Part shown: positions 61,090-64,000 of the stretch, piece by piece
How the letters are laid out: every line of letters starts with the position of its first letter
Position numbering within the stretch: the first letter of the stretch is position 1
Source of the DNA: Pseudomonas songnenensis
Lineage (GTDB): Bacteria > Pseudomonadota > Gammaproteobacteria > Pseudomonadales > Pseudomonadaceae
DNA: 64,000 nucleotides
Direction of reading: 5' to 3'
NCBI RefSeq assembly: GCF_003696315.1
Contig: NZ_RFFN01000002.1
Span: forward strand, 213,598 to 277,597
Notes under the pieces: generated by a model
What the model saw: the letters and a program-made list of their open reading frames with translations, nothing else
Database searches by the model: none
What the model was told of the DNA's origin: nothing
Position numbers and translations under genes: made by a program

Positions 61090-62067
61090 TCACTCGCTCA
61101 GGCTGGTGTCGATGGCACTGGCCGGGTCGAGGGCATCGATCTGCATGCCCTGCGCCTTGGCGACCCATTCCCAGGTGGTGGCCAGCCGTTTGGCATTGAA
61201 GCCCGAGCCTTCTGCATCGCTGATCTCGTTCTGCATCAGCGGCACGGATGCAGCGAACTGTTCTTCGGCCTGCTGCTGGTCGACTTCGGCAACCATTTTC
61301 TTCAGCGCGGCGGCCGCTGCAGCCGGGTCGGCGATGGCGTTCTTTTGCGCCTGCTGGTAGGCCTTGACGAACTTCTTGGCGACCTCGGGATGGCTCTGCA
61401 CGAAGCGCTGCGAGGCTACCAGCGACAGGCCGTAGCCCTCGAAGCCGTATTCCGACCAGGGAATGGTCGTCAGCGTCTTGTCCGCCTCGCCGAGGGCACG
61501 GACGAAGCCGGGCGCGACGGTCAGCCAGTTGATGGTGGCGTCCACCTTGCCGGTGGCGAGCATCGGTGCCAGCGCGCCGGGGTCGAGCTTGAGCAGCTTG
61601 ACGCTGGCCGGGTCGATGCCGTTGCGCTCCAGCAGCAGCGGCCAGACCACGTTGGAGGCAGAGAAGGTCGGCGTGGCGACCGTCTTGCCGACGATGTCCT
61701 TGAAGCTATCGATGCCCGAACCTTCGGTGGTGAAGAAGGCGTCCGGCTGTTTGTTGTAGATCGGCGCGACGGCGACCACCGGCACCTCGCCCTGGGCCTT
61801 GGCCTGCAGCAGCGAGGCCAGGCCGGCCGAGCCGAAGTCCGCGCTGTTGGTGGCCAGCTTGGTCACCACGTCGCTACCGCCACGGGCACTGGCGATTTCC
61901 ACTTCGATGCCTTCGGCGGCGAACAGGCCCTGCTCGACACCGAGGTAGATCGCGGCCTTGTCGCCGGCCGGCAGCCAGTCGTTGAGCCAGCGCACCTTGT
62001 CGGCGGCCAGGGCGGATTGGCTGAACAGCGCGAACAGGGCGCTGGCGAGCAGGGTTTTGTTGAACAT
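61090..62067 (-). CDS. ABC transporter substrate-binding protein (NMT1/THI5-like)
   Basis: 325 residues from the ATG at 62067 with AAGGAG 8 bases upstream. A cleavable signal (LLASALFALFSQSALAAD) is followed by a two-lobed protein: VRWLNDWLPAGDKAAIYLGVEQGLFAAEGIEVEI, then ADFGSAGLASLLQAKAQG and GKTVATPTFSASNVVWPLLLERNG. The wording is like THI5/NMT1-type proteins that bind pyrimidine-like or N-heterocyclic ligands, but ligand is not shown. No lipobox. Confidence 0.9.
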   Translation of the reverse strand: MFNKTLLASALFALFSQSALAADKVRWLNDWLPAGDKAAIYLGVEQGLFAAEGIEVEIASARGGSDVVTKLATNSADFGSAGLASLLQAKAQGEVPVVAVAPIYNKQPDAFFTTEGSGIDSFKDIVGKTVATPTFSASNVVWPLLLERNGIDPASVKLLKLDPGALAPMLATGKVDATINWLTVAPGFVRALGEADKTLTTIPWSEYGFEGYGLSLVASQRFVQSHPEVAKKFVKAYQQAQKNAIADPAAAAAALKKMVAEVDQQQAEEQFAASVPLMQNEISDAEGSGFNAKRLATTWEWVAKAQGMQIDALDPASAIDTSLSE

Positions 62068-62117
62068 GGTGAAGCTCCTTGAAGGTTCGGCGTGGTGAGC
62101 GCGATGCAATAAACGGG

Positions 62118-62867
62118 TCAGTGCACGGGTTCAGGATGGCGAGCGAAGAAATCCAGCAGGGCGGCGAGCAGTGCGTCGGGCATGGCCAGTTGCGGCGCAT
62201 GGCCACAATCGAGGCGCACGCGCTCGGCACCCGGCACCAGTTGCTGCATGCGCTGCTGCACCCGTGGCAGCACGGAGCGGTCCTGCGTGGCTTCGATATA
62301 CAGGCGCGGCAGACGACCGAAACGCGCGGCCGTCCACTGCGCAGCGATGTCGCGGCCACCATCGGGCTGCACCGTCAGGCGGCGCGCGGCAGTGATGGCG
62401 GCCTGTGCCGGTGCATCGTGGAAGAACAGGGCGCAGGCGGCATCGCCCGGTACGCGGCTGCCGCCGGGCGTGGCTTCGAGATAGGGACCGATGCCGCTGA
62501 CCTCGGGAAAGTCGCGGGCGAGCTCGGCACAGAGTTCGCCGAAGCCCATGCCGCTGGGCAGCATCATGCCGGCGACGTAGGCGACCCCGGCGACGCGCTC
62601 GGCATAATGTTCGGCCACGGCGGTGGCGGTGACGCCGCCGCCGGAATGCGCGACCAGCTGAATCGGGCCGGGCAGCGTTTCGATCAATGCGCCGACGTGT
62701 TCGACATAGCGCTGCAGCGAGACCTCGGCGAGTGGTGTGGCGTCGTGGCCATTGCCCGGCAGATCGACCGCGTGCGGTCGGTGCCCGGCATCGCGCAGGC
62801 CATCCAGCAGCAATTCCCAGACCCAGCTACCGGCCCAGGCCCCATGGATAAGGACGATGTCAGCCAT
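62118..62867 (-). CDS. Alpha/beta hydrolase
   Basis: 249 residues; the ATG lies 8 bases inside the end of the dioxygenase gene, with GGAGG just before. IVLIHGAWAGSWVWELLLDGLRDAGH is the start of the fold with the HG oxyanion motif. Nucleophile Ser in LVAHSGGGVTATA; acid D in EATQDRSVLPRV and His in CGHAPQLAMP. It resembles EstC/methylesterase-type hydrolases of plants and bacteria. In the operon context it may open a ring or cleave an ester of the dioxygenase product. Confidence 0.87.
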   Translation of the reverse strand: MADIVLIHGAWAGSWVWELLLDGLRDAGHRPHAVDLPGNGHDATPLAEVSLQRYVEHVGALIETLPGPIQLVAHSGGGVTATAVAEHYAERVAGVAYVAGMMLPSGMGFGELCAELARDFPEVSGIGPYLEATPGGSRVPGDAACALFFHDAPAQAAITAARRLTVQPDGGRDIAAQWTAARFGRLPRLYIEATQDRSVLPRVQQRMQQLVPGAERVRLDCGHAPQLAMPDALLAALLDFFARHPEPVH

Positions 62868-63840
62868 AGGTCCTCCGGTACATCTCGCGGTGGTGTTCTT
62901 CCACCGTCACGGCGGGATAGCGAGGGGCTTCACCCGCCGCGAGGCAGGTCGGCAGGCACTCGACCAGATGGTCCGGGTTGCCGCTGAAGAAGAACGGCAC
63001 GCTGTAGCGCTCGCGCCCGGACATGTTGACCACCCGATGCAGCGTCGAACGGTACTGATCGTTGGTCCAGCGGGCGATCATGTCGCCCAGATTGACCACA
63101 TAGGTGCCGGGCACGGGCGCTGCGTGAATCCAGCTCTTGCTGTGGCGATCCCAGACCTGCAGGCCGGGGTTCTCGTCCTGCAAAAGTAGCGTCAGCCCGC
63201 CGAAATCGGTATGCGCGCCACAGCCCTTTTCGCCGGGCGCGGCATTGGCCGGCTGCGGCGGGTAATGCAGCAGGCGCAGGGTGCTCATGGAGTCGCGGCA
63301 GAAGCTGGCGAAATGTTCCTCCGGCAGTTGCAGCGACAGCGCGATGGCGCCCATCAGCCGATTCGCCAGCGCATTCATCGCGTCGCGATAGCGCTCCATG
63401 GTCGGGCGAAAGTCCGCAAGCTCGCTCGGCCACTGGTTGGCACCGTGGTTGAAGCGCCCGGCCAATACGCGTGGGTCGTCCTCGGCCAGCTCTTCGCCGA
63501 TGTAGAAACCTTCCTTGAGATCGGCCGGGGCACCGGCTTCCAGCACCTGGCCGCGCAACGGCTCATAGCCGCGATTGGCCTTCGAGAACACCTTGTCCAG
63601 CGCGCGCTTGCCGGCTTCCGGCTGAGCGAAGAAAGTCCGCGCCTGCTCGAACACCGCCTGTTGCAGTGCGGGGTCGACACCATGGTTGGCGATGCAGAAA
63701 AAGCCGACCTCGCGACAGGCCGCACCGATGCGTTCGGCCACGGCAGTGCGCTCGGCAAGGTCGGGAGAAAACAGCCCGGCGGTATCGATCAGCGGCAGCG
63801 CGGCGGCTTCGAGATGGCGGGCGCAAAGGGTTTGGTTCAT
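62860..63840 (-). CDS. Isopenicillin-N-synthase-like 2OG-Fe(II) oxygenase
   Basis: 326 residues from the ATG at 63840; the frame upstream is non-coding. A DIOX_N N-terminal domain (ALPLIDTAGL, CREVGFFCIANHGVD) precedes the core with the iron facial triad H-x-D...H (AHTDFGGLTLLLQ... STLHRVVN) and the 2OG-binding RYSVPFFF (R-x-S). The family hydroxylates or desaturates small molecules with 2-oxoglutarate or oxygen. It is the first gene of the six-gene operon. In P. aeruginosa such a gene lies near nucleoside-uptake and adenosine deaminase genes, by recall. The substrate is unknown. Confidence 0.9.
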   Translation of the reverse strand: MNQTLCARHLEAAALPLIDTAGLFSPDLAERTAVAERIGAACREVGFFCIANHGVDPALQQAVFEQARTFFAQPEAGKRALDKVFSKANRGYEPLRGQVLEAGAPADLKEGFYIGEELAEDDPRVLAGRFNHGANQWPSELADFRPTMERYRDAMNALANRLMGAIALSLQLPEEHFASFCRDSMSTLRLLHYPPQPANAAPGEKGCGAHTDFGGLTLLLQDENPGLQVWDRHSKSWIHAAPVPGTYVVNLGDMIARWTNDQYRSTLHRVVNMSGRERYSVPFFFSGNPDHLVECLPTCLAAGEAPRYPAVTVEEHHREMYRRTYG

Positions 63841-64000
63841 GGCTCGATCCTGCTCTGCCGACGCGGAATGGCGGTCGGCGAGCGCAGTATCTGGCGGCGC
63901 GTGCTGTGCGCAGAAGCAGAGAATATCGAGCATGCTGATGCCGTTTCGGCAGCGCTGCCCGATGCCTCTAAAGGAGGCAGAAGGTGAACCTGAACGGTGC
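63841..64000. other. Upstream region of the dioxygenase operon (cut by window end)
   Basis: 160 bases. No gene on either strand that I can support, and no clear operator; the promoter of the operon is probably here or beyond the window. Confidence 0.4.

Noticed and set aside
1-64000. tRNA, rRNA, CRISPR arrays, integrases or transposases
   Set aside because: None was seen in reading the intergenic gaps and coding frames; a tRNA scan would settle the first.

Overview
The window reads as a stretch of GC-rich gamma-proteobacterial chromosome, most like Pseudomonas sensu lato and the P. stutzeri / Stutzerimonas group. This is inferred from codon usage, from a secreted M28 aminopeptidase very like P. 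aeruginosa PaAP, from HrpA, RarD, a FimV-like protein and DUF6746-type proteins, from two full chemoreceptors plus the tail of a third, and from a Pseudomonas-type intergenic repeat at 52330-52740. I see no rRNA, tRNA, CRISPR array, prophage or transposase. Gene starts were chosen from Shine-Dalgarno (SD) position and family length, so several are shorter than the longest open frame.

Layout. 1-7.2 kb: MCP tail, secreted aminopeptidase, HrpA helicase (with an in-frame insert that looks like a captured palindromic repeat) and RarD. 7.2-13.1 kb: a minus-strand signalling trio (PP2C phosphatase, Ser/Thr kinase, double-FHA protein), preceded by a SpoU methyltransferase and a FAD oxidoreductase. 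13.3-15.3 kb: an RlmE methyltransferase outside its usual context and a lone (S)-ureidoglycine aminohydrolase (allE) whose promoter is bracketed by two TGTATACA palindromes. 15.3-25.3 kb: mostly minus-strand housekeeping and accessory genes (alpha/beta hydrolase, Tat-type dienelactone hydrolase, RNase Z, small FimV-like protein, DUF1624 membrane protein, VOC/YCII pair, CPBP protease with a COG3904-type protein, M20 carboxypeptidase). 25.4-28.4 kb: HIT protein and a NitT/TauT-type ABC transporter. 28.4-33.4 kb: DUF445, small acidic proteins, LysE exporter with AraC regulator, lipoprotein. 33.4-52.2 kb: MCP with a sigma-28-type promoter, lipases, chrBA chromate resistance, MFS, a second MCP, SLC13 carrier, GreA/B-like factor, topoisomerase III with a LexA-type box upstream, DAACS symporter, SIMPL protein. 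52.3-52.7 kb: multi-hairpin repeat.

52.8-63.8 kb is the most interesting block. It holds a BMP-type (nucleoside-like) ABC transporter without its binding protein, an AraC/CMD/SDR group, and a tight six-gene minus-strand operon: isopenicillin-N-synthase-like dioxygenase, alpha/beta hydrolase, NitT/TauT-type ABC transporter (binding protein, ATPase, permease) and a GuaD/CDA-fold deaminase. By gene content this looks like uptake plus oxidative/deaminative breakdown of a nucleobase-like or other small N-heterocyclic compound. The substrate is not known from the sequence. Together with allE it suggests a host that scavenges purine or ureide nitrogen.
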